In this document: positions 43,995 to 54,497 of the stretch, piece after piece
Numbering within the stretch: position 1 is the stretch's first letter
How the letters are laid out: each line of letters starts with the position of its first letter
Source of the DNA: Toxorhynchites rutilus septentrionalis
Lineage: Eukaryota; Arthropoda; Insecta; Diptera; Culicidae
Length of the DNA: 64,000 bases
Direction: 5' to 3'
Assembly (NCBI RefSeq): GCF_029784135.1
Contig: NC_073746.1
Coordinates: 55,216,097 to 55,280,096, forward strand
Position numbers and translations under genes: made by a program
The notes under the pieces: generated by a model
What the model was told of the DNA's origin: nothing
Seen by the model: only the letters and a program-made list of their open reading frames with translations
Databases searched by the model: none

Positions 43995-44816
43995 CAGGTC
44001 GTACTCGATTATATTTAATACAGTCTCCGATTTCTTTTCACTGTATATGATCAAATCCAAAAAAAATTGTTTGTTTCACATATATTTTTCGTTTTTTGGA
44101 TGTAAAAGAAGAATTTGATTTTTGATTCATCCCTTAAGTCATAGAATACCTTTCTCACATAAAAATCCGAATTCTTTCAGAAGGTGATAGAGGATCATAT
44201 TTGATGATCATATTTCGTTCTACGTATATGTTCGAATTTCAACATTGACAGAGTTATTGAACTTTTCCTATGTTTCGGGCTCTGTTTGTCTTAAACTGGC
44301 TCTAATTCAAAAACTACGCTACGTAGAACAATTCTGTGGCTTCCATTTGCAAGATGAGTGAAATTGAAAATTGAAAATTGTTAAAAATGAGTGAGTTTAA
44401 GTAACATTTTCGAAGTGAAAAACTTAAAAGTTTGTGATTTTTGAGGTGTTATTCTTAAGAACCTAATAAACATGAATGTTTCTAACAAATTAAAGCTCTC
44501 TAATCGCTCTATAATTCGTTCTTTAACATCCATATCCTATCTTTTTAATTTTACTACAATATCATTTTGAACAATTACTAGTGAATATTCAACTACAATC
44601 TACTAAAATCACTATTCTTACTTCACTGTATAATAACCGATAAACTTTCACTTCACCGTTGAAATATTTCATTTTCGCTTGAAACAAGCCATATTTGAAA
44701 GATAAAAACAATTTTTGTTTTGACTGCATATAATCGAGTCTAAAATTGTATACGACCGAATCATATATAATCGAGTCAGTATATAATCGCGTCTGTATAA
44801 AATCGAGTCCGACCTG
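43995..44816. mobile_element. TA-flanked MITE, long relative of 3855-4069
   Basis: Starts CAGGTCGTACTCGATTATAT, ends ATAAAATCGAGTCCGACCTG, with TA outside both (43993-43994, 44817-44818); 822 bp. The same ends as the 215 bp foldback at 3855. The right side carries several extra 'tataatcgagtc' copies (44727-44810), so its terminal motif has been reiterated. No coding. Confidence 0.85.
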
Positions 44817-44819
44817 TAT

Positions 44820-45600
44820 TTGATTTTTGATACACCAATGAAATACAGCATTGGAATGAATAGATTCAAAACTCGAAGATGAAACTCAGAATTTTATCAA
44901 ATGCTTCGATAGTAACTTAAAGCACGGAAATCAATCATTGAAGTCTGAACTACATTTCCGTCGAATTTGAAAGGTGAAGGTGTTTTTTTTAATCGTGCAT
45001 TTGAAAAACCAGAAGACCTCCCATTTCGAAGGTTTGTACGTGCAGAATGATGCCTCTATTTGTCTATTTGGACATTTGCTCTTTGGTTATCATGATGGCG
45101 TCCAAGCATGCTCATCTTGCTCATCGCATCAAAATCGCGTATCGTGAAAATCTAAGCTATACCGAACGTCGAATGATCTTTAAAAAACAGAATAAAACGA
45201 TTTTTTGTCGAATATATTATATATGAGAAAATTAGTCTGAAGGTACCACGTTAATAATTGAAAATATAGAAAAAGAAATTTGAAAAAAAAATAAAAAAAA
45301 TGAATTGAAATTCGAACAGAAGCAATAAAATATAATATTTTTGACGTAGGACTACGTCTAACCGGAAGATATAGGGGGTGAAATGGAAATCTAGGCACTG
45401 AACAAGTAGGAAAAAATGCAAGATTTGGAACGCTTATAACTCGAGAATTTCTCAATAGATCGCAAAGGTTTTTGCATCAATTGATAGGAAATATATCTAC
45501 GCATCTATCATAACGAATAACATTTCATTTTTCTTGAGACAAATAATTGAATAATTGTGAAATATCAAGCATTGTCAAAATGCACTATGTGCCCATTTTT
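44820..45600. other. No recognisable feature
   Basis: Unassigned AT-rich sequence. Confidence 0.4.
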
Positions 45601-45604
45601 GATT

Positions 45605-45860
45605 GGTCCATTTTGTGCTCCTCAAATCGTACCGACCAAAACGGGCAACCAGAGCAGCAGCGAAATAGAATGAAGCACGATTGGAAAGGAAAAAGAAAAA
45701 AATGAACGAAACATTGGTCGCAGTCTCACACATGCGTAATTCTCGAGCCAGCCAGTCAGCTTAAAAATCCCCGCTCCGCTGCAGTAACGATCATTCTCAT
45801 TCAAACCGTACAACACATCGGTTCGCATCACAACACATCAACAAACCAACCCAAGCAGCC
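45605..45860 (+). promoter_or_regulatory. Histone-type promoter and leader (degenerate)
   Basis: Upstream of the H2A pseudogene there are inverted CCAAT boxes (GATTGGTCC near 45602 and CATTGGTCG near 45713) and a short leader ending AAGCAGCC just before the ATG. Insect histone genes have compact promoters of this kind. Activity is not implied. Confidence 0.35.
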
Positions 45861-46090
45861 ATGTCTGGACATGGTAAAGGAGGAAAAGTGAAGGGAAAGG
45901 CAAAATCCCGCTCGAACCGTGTTGATCTGGAGTTCCCCGCAAGGGTAGCTAGGCCGAGCGCGTTAGTACCAGTGCACCAGTCCACCTAGCCGGCGTTATA
46001 TAGTTTCGGCCGCCGAAGAGATCGAGTTAGCTGGCAAAGCTGCTCGCGACGATAAGAAAACCCGCATTCGAAACAAAACACATTCGGTTC
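45861..46090 (+). pseudogene. Histone H2A pseudogene 1
   Basis: ATG opens MSGHGKGGKVKGKAKSRSNR, an almost exact insect H2A N-terminus, then VDLEFP in place of AGLQFP. Compared with copy 2, about 25 bp after GTTCCC are missing, which shifts the frame and ends it 12 codons later. Remains of the middle (GAGCGCGTTAGTACCAGTGC for ERVGAGAPV) and of 'ELAG.AARD.KKTR' (GAGTTAGCTGGCAAAGCTGC) continue to about 46075. Normal H2A is about 124 residues, so no functional histone is made. Confidence 0.85.
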
Positions 46091-46129
46091 GGTGGACATC
46101 AAGACAACAGGCAGTTGCAGCGAGTGGCG

Positions 46130-46440
46130 AGTGGCAAACGCAATCGCAAAACGGCAGCTGGTAGCAGAAGAAAAAAGTTTGTTAGAGATCCAAATTATGA
46201 CCCCACATTGAAAGTCGACACTGTACCACTGTCATCGCAAATGTTCAATTACAGGTTAAAATCGCCTCCAATGCGACACTGAGTGGCGCTTCGGCACGTC
46301 GCATTGAATGTAATTTACTGTACAACATGTCACAAAGCTGGATGGGAAGAAATTTTCCAACTGTGAAAGCTGTGGCGAGTGGCAAATGCAATCGCTAAAC
46401 AGAAAGGTTTAGCCGAACAAGATAGGGATATCGAGTGATA
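46130..46440 (+). repeat. Shared downstream segment of the H2A units
   Basis: GCTGGATGGGAAGAAATTTT, CCAACTGTGAAAGCTGTGGC and GATATCGAGTGATAAC occur here and again at 47035-47185 downstream of H2A pseudogene 2, in the same order. So the H2A piece and this segment were duplicated together as one unit. I do not recognise its origin. Confidence 0.75.
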
Positions 46441-46478
46441 ACAAAACAATAAACTCTTTAGATTGATGATAATTTTGT

Positions 46479-46494
46479 GATCCTGAAAAGGACC
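46479..46494 (-). terminator. Histone mRNA 3' stem-loop (minus strand)
   Basis: The minus strand reads GGTCCTTTTCAGGATC: six-base stem (one G.U pair), four-base TTTC loop, the canonical histone 3' end form. An AAAGAG histone downstream element follows at 46454-46459 on the same strand. Known: SLBP and U7 snRNP cut replication-dependent histone mRNAs here. Confidence 0.85.
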
Positions 46495-46496
46495 CT

Positions 46497-46560
46497 TTTT
46501 AGCCTGCATGTGAATCCAACGAGCGAACAAATCGTAATGAATGTATTTTTTTGCCATCGC
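46497..46560 (-). pseudogene. Degenerate histone gene tail, possibly H3
   Basis: Directly upstream of the minus-strand stem-loop the sequence reads DLFARWIHMQA then TAA, loosely matching the H3 C-terminus DIQLARRIRGERA. Similarity is short and imperfect, so identity rests mainly on the neighbouring 3' processing signal. Confidence 0.35.
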
Positions 46561-46654
46561 TCCCTTTTAACGCTCATTCGTTCGTCTCGTTGGACTCGCC
46601 CCTCTGGCTGAGTCTGCCGATTTGTCTCTATCCTGTGAGTGTGTACCGCTAGAG

Positions 46655-46661
46655 TATAAAA
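46655..46661 (+). promoter_or_regulatory. TATA box of the second H2A unit
   Basis: TATAAAA about 75 bp upstream of the position where the H2A copy 2 reading frame would begin; between divergent histone remnants, as in normal histone clusters. Confidence 0.5.
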
Positions 46662-46732
46662 CACGCGGACCCCAAAAAAATATCTTATTTTCTTTCAAAC
46701 CGTAAACCCGTGTGGTTGTACGGCATCGGCAT

Positions 46733-47000
46733 CGTGGACGTAACAAGTTAAGAGGACAAGTTAAGGGAAAGGCATAGTCTCACTCGAGCCGTGCAGGTCT
46801 CCAGTTCCCTGTTGGTCGCATTCACTGATTGCTCCGCAAGGGTAACTAGGCCGAACGGATTGGTGCCGGAGCACCAGTATACCTAACAGCGATTATATAG
46901 TTTCGGCCGTCGGAGTGCTCGAGTTGGCTTGCAAAGCTGCTCACGACAATCAGAAAACCCGCATCAAGAACAGAGCAGCTTCGGTTCGGCGCTCATCAAG
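46733..47000 (+). pseudogene. Histone H2A pseudogene 2
   Basis: The start codon region is altered and no ATG is seen. The H2A frame is recognisable as GQVKGKA, stop, SHSSRAGLQFPVGRIH, stop, LLRKGN, stop, AERIGAGAPVY, then remnants up to 'AARDNQKTRIK'. At least three stop codons. It retains the ~25 bp that copy 1 lost, so the two lesion sets are independent. Confidence 0.85.
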
Positions 47001-47204
47001 GCAACAATTAGTTTCAGTGAGTGGCAAAGTGTTTCTCCGGCACGTCGCATTAAATGTAATTTACTGAACAACATGTCACAAGCTGGATGGGAAGAAATTT
47101 TCCAACTGTGAAAGCTGTGGCGAGTGGCAAACGCAATAGCTAAACAGGAAGGTTTAACCGAACAAGATGGGAATATCGAGTGATAACAAAAACACAACAC
47201 CAAA

Positions 47205-47220
47205 GGTTCTTTTCAGAACC
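47205..47220 (+). terminator. Histone mRNA 3' stem-loop (plus strand)
   Basis: GGTTCTTTTCAGAACC: perfect six-base stem with TTTC loop, preceded by ACACCAAA and followed by an AAAGAG downstream element at about 47235-47240. It is intact although the H2A reading frame before it is destroyed. Confidence 0.9.
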
Positions 47221-47245
47221 ATCAACATATTCATAAAGAGTAAAC

Positions 47246-48303
47246 AGTAAACTAATCCATTTTTCAGGTAGATAGGTAGGTATTCACGTAGGAGAAGAAA
47301 ATAAAACAATATATTTAAAATATATATTTAACAAAAGCTGTCCCCTTTGTATAGTCCTACGTCACTCCGGTTATGTCCCCGACATTACCCACCCGTCTTT
47401 TTTTTTCAATCACCAATCACCAATCCGAATGCCGTTTGAATATAAATTGAATCGAAAGGTCGAAAGGTTTATTGGCGTCCTCTACGTTCTTCTCCTATGA
47501 GTATAGTATCATTGCCGCTACTAGGAAATCGAAAGCGAACGTTTATGTGAAACAAGATAAAAAATACCAATAATAATAAAAAAATAAGATAAGTGTATAT
47601 AAGCCACTCAGCAATCAGAAGAATGTGCGTGCGTTAACCGCCATTGGGAGCATTGCGGTAAAAGTACAAAGAAAAAAAACTCATCTATATTAGGGTCAGG
47701 ATGATGAGAATACGCACGGACAAGCACGGAGTGTGATTGGAATATAAATCCCACTGAAAAATAATAACAACAATCTGCGGCACCACTTGTTCCCAAAAAA
47801 AAACACCACAGGAATCTAATGGGATCGATTAGATTGTTTTCAAATTGTACATTAATCGCGGCTATAAAACAAAATATAAACGACAAATTTCGATCGCGAA
47901 CATTTGCCTTGAAACGAAGAAGACGGCAGAGTGATCACATCGTCATCCTTTGCCTTTTAAAACTCCTCTCTCCTTCTTTTTATTTTATCGACCGAACGAA
48001 CCTCGCTTGGAGCAGTGCGTCGCATCTATACGCAGAACCGCCGCACGGATCGGATCGCGGGTCATTCACTGGCTAATAATAAAACCCACAAAACACCATC
48101 CCGAAACCAACGCTCATCTTTTCTTTTTCCTACGCATCGTTTTTATTTATTTTTTCTCGTCGTCTTCGTTCGGACCTCCTGTTCTGTCCGTGTCCAGTGG
48201 ATAGCGACACATATCGAAGGAATCCAGCTCGACTGACAAGAGAGCGGACTCGAGAAGATTTGATATATTTTGCTTCCAAGACCGTAGTGTTTTTTTTCTC
48301 AAG
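47246..48303 (+). other. Possible host-gene promoter and 5' leader
   Basis: Free of recognisable transposons. It contains direct repeats AATCACCAATCACCAATCCG near 47409 (CCAAT-type) and a long mixed-composition stretch leading to the candidate first exon at 48304. The start site is not determined. Confidence 0.35.
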
Positions 48304-48326
48304 ATGTCGGAGAGGAATACGATCAG
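48304..48326 (+). CDS. Candidate first coding exon of a host gene
   Basis: TCAAG then ATG TCG GAG AGG AAT ACG ATC AG, followed by GTATGT, a strong splice donor (CAG|GTATGT). Encodes MSERNTI plus two bases of the next codon. The downstream exon would have to be in the remaining 16 kb or beyond the window. I cannot name the gene from eight residues. Confidence 0.4.
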
Positions 48327-48329
48327 GTA

Positions 48330-49010
48330 TGTGTGTTATGATTCCAAGACTCCGTGAATGATTGAATGTTTTCAATTGGTCAGAGTTTCAATTTTTAGAA
48401 GATATCCGTCTTTATCTCATTATCTCTGAACATGGGAACAACTATCTGGTTTTTCTCTAAAGAATCAGCGTTGCAGCATTGTCCTGTAGGTGTTTTCAAT
48501 GTTGCATTCCTTCGGTTTGACATATATGCACGATAAAGTGACCAGATGGTCAGAGGTCTAACGCGGGCACCAAAAATAAAACGTTATGCATACACATTAT
48601 GTGAACATAACCCATATTTTATCGCAGTGATTTTCAACCGGTGGGGAATTCCCACCTAGTGGGGAATTTGATCATTAAAAGGGGGGAATTGTGCAAGGGA
48701 ATATTACACATTTGTTTGCTTTGAAAATGACAATTACAAAATTATTACGATTTTGGCGGAAATCGTTCAGGCGCAGGTGCCATACTGACTTGTCCAGCTT
48801 TATGTACCTTTTTTGTAATCAGATACAGGTATAAAATTAAATTTGTTACGAATATATCTTGAAAACTGTTTGTATTCTTACCTTACTTTACTGATAGCTA
48901 CAGACTTTTTTACGGTGGTTTAGATTTTGCTTACGCCTGAGCCTGAAAAACACTCGCTCAGTCAGAGCATTTACACCTGGCAAGCACGATTCAAGTTCTA
49001 CAGTTTTCTT
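48330..49010. other. No recognisable gene; possible hAT-like end at 48625
   Basis: AT-rich. CAGTGATTTTCAACCGGTGG at about 48625 looks like the CAGTG.TT.TCAACC end of many hAT elements, but no matching right end was seen nearby. Confidence 0.3.
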
Positions 49011-49017
49011 CAAATTA

Positions 49018-49093
49018 CCGAAATGCGGGTCCGCTAGATATAGCAGATTTGGTATTACGAAATGCGGGTCCGCTAGATATAGCAGATTTGGTA
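49018..49093. repeat. Tandem duplication, ~38 bp unit
   Basis: CGAAATGCGGGTCCGCTAG, then ATATAGCAGATTTGGTA, occurs twice in a row. Confidence 0.9.
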
Positions 49094-49129
49094 CCTGGAA
49101 ACAGCCCATTAAGCCTAAAAATCACTGGA

Positions 49130-49345
49130 GGATGGATCGGCTGGAGATAAACATTGTAGCGAAGACGGCCGACCCTCCCAACATCCCCCAGCAGCGACCG
49201 ATAGGAAACTTTTGGGCGAATGGCCAAAATAGAGAGACAGCTGACCACCACATCCACGAAAAGGTTAAAAACACGCCGATATACGTCTTTTCGGCGGCCA
49301 TGGTTGAGGTTCCGGCCATGGTTGAGATCCCTGCGGATCAATAAC
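49130..49345 (+). pseudogene. Tc1-like transposase C-terminal remnant
   Basis: ADPPNIPQQRPIGNFWANGQ matches the 'NPPN.PQ.RPIENFW' catalytic-Glu block of IS630/Tc1-type transposases, with the Glu replaced by Gly. The rest is frameshifted. A short doubled 'ggccatggttgag' lies at 49298-49325. Confidence 0.6.
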
Positions 49346-49444
49346 GGACTTTTACAAAAATCATTTTCCAATTTTGTTACTGTCGTTCCCAGTTGACACT
49401 CTTGAAACAATAAGTCGATGCGATGAAACCAGCACAACGTGTTA

Positions 49445-49870
49445 ATCTTCGGATGCAAACAAATCGAACAGATTCTGAATCAGTAAAGATGCTATCGCAT
49501 GAACCTCGGACAAGTTAAAACATGTTTTTTTGGCCAAATGACGGCCTTTGAAAAACAAAATGCGGCAGAAAACGTTGTTTCTTACGTTTCCCGATTTTTT
49601 AAAAATAGTTCATGTGATAGAGAGATGCCTGCAGATTATATCCATATAATTTCGACATTAATCGGTTCAGTAGAACTTGAGATATCGCGTACGCCAGTTT
49701 GAAAAAACTAGTTCCGAGAAAAACGCGTTTGAAGTTCGTTGTTACGGCCATAACAGGTTAGATAGCACACCCCTAAAATGATTCTAAGTCGGTAAATAAT
49801 AGGATTTCCGATAAGTCCTTTCTAGAGTATACTCTTGAATGCCTAAACTGAAGAAATATGAAGCAAAAAT
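49445..49870 (+). repeat. Repeat family with GGGGTATTCTAGT ends, right-half copy
   Basis: Matches 27140-27550: CAGATTCTGAATCAGTAAAG, GCATGAACCTCGGACAAGTT, GGTTCAGTAGAACTTGAGAT, GTACGCCAGTTTGAAAAAAC and GAAATATGAAGCAA. The terminal GGGGTATTCTAGT is not preserved. Confidence 0.7.
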
Positions 49871-50084
49871 TTTTTTTAAGAAAATCAACATTGTGATATT
49901 GAAATATATTGATTCGCGGGACATTTTCGCTTCAAGTGCGGGACGTTTCGCAGGACGTAATCTTACGCGGGACATTTTGTTGAAATACAAACAAAAAATC
50001 TCCAATTAGGACGTTGCAAAATTGAGTGTACAGTTCAAGTTTTTCTTAAAACGAAAATTGAAATCAGTTCTGAAATGTTAATAG

Positions 50085-50340
50085 ATAACAAAAATCAACC
50101 CCCTTACATTTGGTATGGCCCCCTTTGGCGTCCAGCACTTCCTGAAAGTACCGAGGCGAGATTTCTGGTCACTGGAGATGGAAGTACCTCCAAGATCTCC
50201 GTAATCCTCGTTTTGAGTTCCAATTCGTTCCCTGGATTTTGATGGATAGATGGTTCTTGATTTCCCACCATATATACTCAATACAATGCGGTGATTTCGG
50301 AGATGTTTTGAGTTGATTGGGACATAATATAGCAGGCATT
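50085..50340 (-). pseudogene. Tc1-like transposase C-terminal remnant
   Basis: The minus strand reads PHCIEYIWWEIKNHLSI (catalytic Glu block, normally 'PIE..W...K'), GLRRSWRYFHL, then PEISPRYFQEVLDAKGGHTK, matching the Tc1 C-terminus 'SPE.......I.AKGGHTKY'. One stop lies between the two parts. Ends not found. Confidence 0.6.
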
Positions 50341-50344
50341 CCAG

Positions 50345-50822
50345 CACCACGAAGTCAGTTTGCTTCGGGTCATCATTCTGTAGTAATCAAGAGGGAGACC
50401 CAATTTCGGAACGGGAGACTGCGGGTTACGTTTCAAGAAGATCAATGAAGCCATCAATCAAACTTCAATAAAAAAAAACAAAAACCAACACTGCCCAAGC
50501 AATGGTTAAGTGTTGACACTAATCACTGATGACAAAAAGTACGCTTATTCGCAATGAAACTTACTTACAAGACTAATTTGTTCGGAGGAATTTAAGGTGT
50601 ACACTCAATCTTGCGATGCCTAGAATAAAGATTGTTTTCAATTTTTAGGAATAAACAATTAGCAGAAAATTTTTCTCGCAATTTTACTACAGTTAAATGT
50701 GTGATAATATAAAATATGATAAATATGCATCAAAAGAATCAATGTATTCGAAATATTTTATACCAAATAAATGGATATGTACACTCAATTTCGTGATAGA
50801 CTGTATATTCTAATTTCGATTA
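50345..50822. other. No recognisable feature
   Basis: AT-rich and unassigned. Confidence 0.4.
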
Positions 50823-50826
50823 TTTA

Positions 50827-51602
50827 GTGGCGTTATGTTGGTATTCATGACTCTCACTTATGCCGACAAGTTCGGCCATTTTGAATGTTCAGTTAACTGT
50901 TGACAGCTGCTTTGCTTGCACGTGTTTTGGCTCGTGTTCGATTTTTACCTATTCAAAAAAATGGATCAACGAACCTGTATCAAATTTTGTGGAAAAACGA
51001 AATGAAGTGCGCGGATGCATTCCGAGTGTTGACTGTGGCATACGAAGAAGCTACCTTGAACCGAAGCAACATCTATCGGTGGTACAAAATGTTCCCAGAA
51101 GACCGAGAAGATGTGAACGACGAAGAGCGTGCCGAACGCCCGAGCACTTCAACAACAGACGAAAAAAATTGGTGAAGTGAGGAAAATAGTATTGGTCAAT
51201 CGTCGAATCACCGTTAGAGAAGTTGCTGAGGACCTAGACATATCGATTGGCTCATGCCATTCGTTTTTTATGAATGATTTGGGCTTGAGACAGGTCGCCG
51301 CGAAATTCGTCCCAAAATTACTTAATTTCGACCAAAAACAGCATCGCATGAACATTGTTAATGAGATATTGGACTCTGACCGCGACGACCCAAATTTGCT
51401 CCAGATGATCATAACTGGTGACGAATCGTGGGTTTATGGTTATGACGTGAAATCAAAGCTCAATCATTTCAATTGCAGCTGCAAAAATCGAAGACGAGCC
51501 AAAACAAGTGCAAACGAAGTGACTTTCAACAATTCACTGAACATTCGAAATGGCCGAGCTTGTCTGCATAAGTGAGAGACATGAGTATCAACATAACGCC
51601 AC
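50827..51602 (+). mobile_element. Internally deleted mariner with long inverted ends
   Basis: Left end GTGGCGTTATGTTGGTATTC, and the reverse complement of the right end GTGGCGTTATGTTGATACTC; the match continues about 65 bp through CTCTCACTTATGC and CGGCCATTT. 776 bp, against about 1.2-1.3 kb for intact mariners. Left flank TA; the right flank is an A run. The right arm joins directly to the transposase region after the first catalytic Asp, so the central part is deleted. Confidence 0.85.
50960..51475 (+). pseudogene. Mariner transposase, N-terminal half only
   Basis: MDQRTCIKFC, frame change, KCADAFRVLTVAYEEATLNR, SNIYRWYKMFPEDREDVNDE, RPSTSTTDEK, frame change, VREVAEDLDISIGSCHSFF, VAAKFVPKLLNFDQKQHRMN, and ITGDESWVYGYDVKSK with the first catalytic Asp. 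Two helix-turn-helix motifs are preserved; second and third Asp are deleted. Two frameshifts. Confidence 0.85.
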
Positions 51603-51797
51603 AAAAAAAAATCGAAAAACGAAAAACAAAAAAAGTTAAATAAATTGCCTTGCATTTCTTCACATTTACTTTCATACAATGTTTATTGTACCACAACAAT
51701 CAAACGGAAGATTTTCAGGTTGTCTTTGAAGAATAGTTTTCTCGATGACAAACGATGTAAGAGATCGTTTATGTATAGGATAACCTTGAGGAACTGC

Positions 51798-52441
51798 GGT
51801 TCCCGAAGAAAATCGCGCCCGAAAACAACTGCAACAGGAACAACCCAGAAATATTTTGACGCGGAAAAACATCATGGGTATAAGACGTGATAACGTGCGC
51901 GAGTACACGAGATATAATTTTGCGCGCTAAATGTCCAAACCAAAAATACCTATAACTGTGGAAATTTCTTCAGATCATGGTGCAATAGTTTAGAATTGCA
52001 ATGAATGATATATTTAAAAACAAAAGTTACCCGGGCAATTGCAAACCGTCCGACGCTCGCTAAAGCTCGGTCGGACCTTGCTAAAGCTTTGTATTCTATG
52101 TTTTCAACTGAGCGGGTAATTCAGTGGAGCACAAATTTGTGTGCGAGAGACCGCCGCTTCCGACGGCGGGTCGGCGATCGACTCGGATTGCGTCATCTTG
52201 GCGGCTGGGAACGCCTCGGTTCTTTATCCTCGTTAAATGGGTACTTCACCTCCATTACATTGACCTCAAAAACGAAAACATCAAATTAATTTCTAATAGA
52301 AATTAAGTTTTTTTTAGTGAGGCATTTATACCCACGGTGTTTATCCCGCACCACACTATTTCTAGCCTATTCGTGACATTACACTTTTTTTCTGAGCGGT
52401 TGTTTCTGTTGCAGTTATTTTCTGGGAGATTTTTCCCGGTC
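51798..52441 (+). mobile_element. Long-TIR repeat family, copy 2
   Basis: The left arm GGTTCCCGAAGAAAATCGCG, then AAAACAACTGCAACAGG, pairs with the right arm GGTTGTTTCTGTTGCAGTTA and GGGAGATTTTTCCCGG. The interior has 'cgtccgacgctcgctaaagctcgg', 'ggaccttgctaaag' and 'gaccgccgcttccgacggcgg', all shared with 30545-31062. The apparent short proteins inside are not conserved as frames. Confidence 0.7.
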
Positions 52442-52444
52442 ACA

Positions 52445-54480
52445 GATAAACTAGATGCTGCTGTTACTTTTTTTTTATATTTCCTATTGATCAAATTATA
52501 TGTTATATCTGATTCCTTGAAAGAGCTATGATGTTTCACTGGGATTTATGTGCATTTGACTGAAAATCGAAATCTAACAGTGATAATCTAATCGACCCAA
52601 AAACTTCCACGTCGATTAGTGTTAATACCACCGCAAAATTGAACTTATATTTCAAATAAAATTCAAATTCATGTACATTGTTAGACTTAAGGAATCAATG
52701 ATAACAAACCGAAATCCAATGTGGATATTACTTCTTCCATACTACATCTAATTCTAATATGGTTTTAATTTCACAGGCAGCTCTTGCAGAACAAACAAAC
52801 AAAAGTACCCGCTTATGTCACGAAGCGAAACGCATCCGTTAGAATTTCCGTAACAATCAGTAGGGTGCAAATTGCATTCAGATGCAAATTGGTCCAAATA
52901 CCAGCATGCACATGCACCGATGGAGCAAAACGTCTTGTCTTTCGGCCGCGGCATTGCTGACAGCAGCCGGGTCATCGCGTCGAAACTATTTTGGCTTGAA
53001 GTTAGTGGAAAGATCATATTCCTTTGCTCCTGACTGGAAAGCCCGCGTGAGAGATCAATTATAGCATTATGCGCGCGCATAAACGCCGCATTTGTTCTCT
53101 AAGCATCTGTCCCTCTTCATTGGCGTGGCATTTTTTGACCAAAGGATTAACCCTGCAGAATGCATCCCGTATCTCGATGGGTTACGTTTGCAAAATTTTA
53201 GACAAGAACCGGGCCATTCCCCTCTCGGTGTTTGTACGACCGAGCACGCGAAAACGCATGCGGCAAAAATTTCGGTGCGGAAACCGGTTATGCAAACCGA
53301 CACTAATAGAAGTGGTCGTCAATTCTAAACGCACATAATACGTCGTTTGCATTCCGTTGCTGGTGCCTAGATATGAGCGTGTTTTACATATTGTACCCCG
53401 ATCGGAACGTGGACTGTAGCTCATTTTTCGATACGACGACCTATCCCGATTTTTGATGCGTTTGAAAAGACGTCCGCATGGATAGGTGCTCTGTCGGTTC
53501 TAATTATCTGAGGATTCTCTATAAGCGATTGTGCCAAGAAGATGACCCGCTGTCCATCAATCCCAGCGCATGTCTGCGTTGTGAACATGGGTTGAGCATC
53601 ATCCTCCGCAGCATCCTGAAGCTATCAGAGAGGTCCAGCGAGGTGATAAATATTCCTCTAGGGCGACCTTTCCAACCTTTCGTCGAATATAACTATTTTG
53701 TTTGGAAATCGGTGAGTTTCTATATAATGGGCAGATTTACTCAATATAATGTTACTATTACTTAGAACCACCCCAACGAGCGGTCCATTTCAGGATCCTC
53801 GCTTGCATACAAAGATGTTCTGCGAGACGGCCCGGCCAAGAAACCGCACAGTATCAAAAACGCACACTCGCGAAATTGAATAGCAGCAACGGGCAGCGAA
53901 ATGAAGCCCGTGCAAGAAATGGACCGGATAAAAGTCTGCCTCTCCGTTCGCAAAGTTGAATGACCCGCAGCAGCGGCAGCAACAGGATTAAGAAAACTGG
54001 AAGGAGGAACAAAGCTAAACAAAATCTCGTTCACCCTTATAGCATCTCGATCGCGCGCCTTTCGCATCCCGAGCTGTTTTCGCGTTTGTCCGTTGGCATT
54101 TGCATTTGGCCAATGAATGCGCGGCTTTTGGTTTCTCCCCCAGAGATGGACGGAAGCGGCTGCGGAAGATAGGAATCCCACGGCCGGAGAAGCTTTCTCC
54201 TGTCCAGAGTTTTTTTTTTTTCAATAATAGTTCCACTATAGTGCAATTAGTGTGTAATTCAATCGCCAATTAATTTGGAAAAATAGGCTCCTAAAACACA
54301 TTGACGTAGTTTAGTAATAGTTTGAGAAAAAATCAATCGTTGAATCGTTTTATTTGAAAATGCCAATTAACGGTCTATTACAATTCGTACAATGAATTGC
54401 GATCAATTTTTCTAATTTTGAAATAAATACACATATAGTTTCTTTTGTTAACCAAAATCGCACAGGCTACCGCTTTCAAT
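52445..54480. other. No recognisable feature; GC-richer part at 52850-54200
   Basis: About 2 kb without transposon signatures. The 52850-54200 part has balanced composition and may be host sequence. Overlapping frames on both strands (up to 139 codons at 53762-54181, minus) show no recognisable domain. Confidence 0.35.
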
Positions 54481-54497
54481 TCCTACAATTTTATTTT

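Noticed and set aside
48625..48700. hAT element starting CAGTGATTTTCAACCGGTGG
   Set aside because: No matching inverted right end or 8 bp duplication could be found downstream.
53762..54181. Minus-strand frame of 139 codons
   Set aside because: No domain, no splice context that I trust, and competing frames on the other strand.
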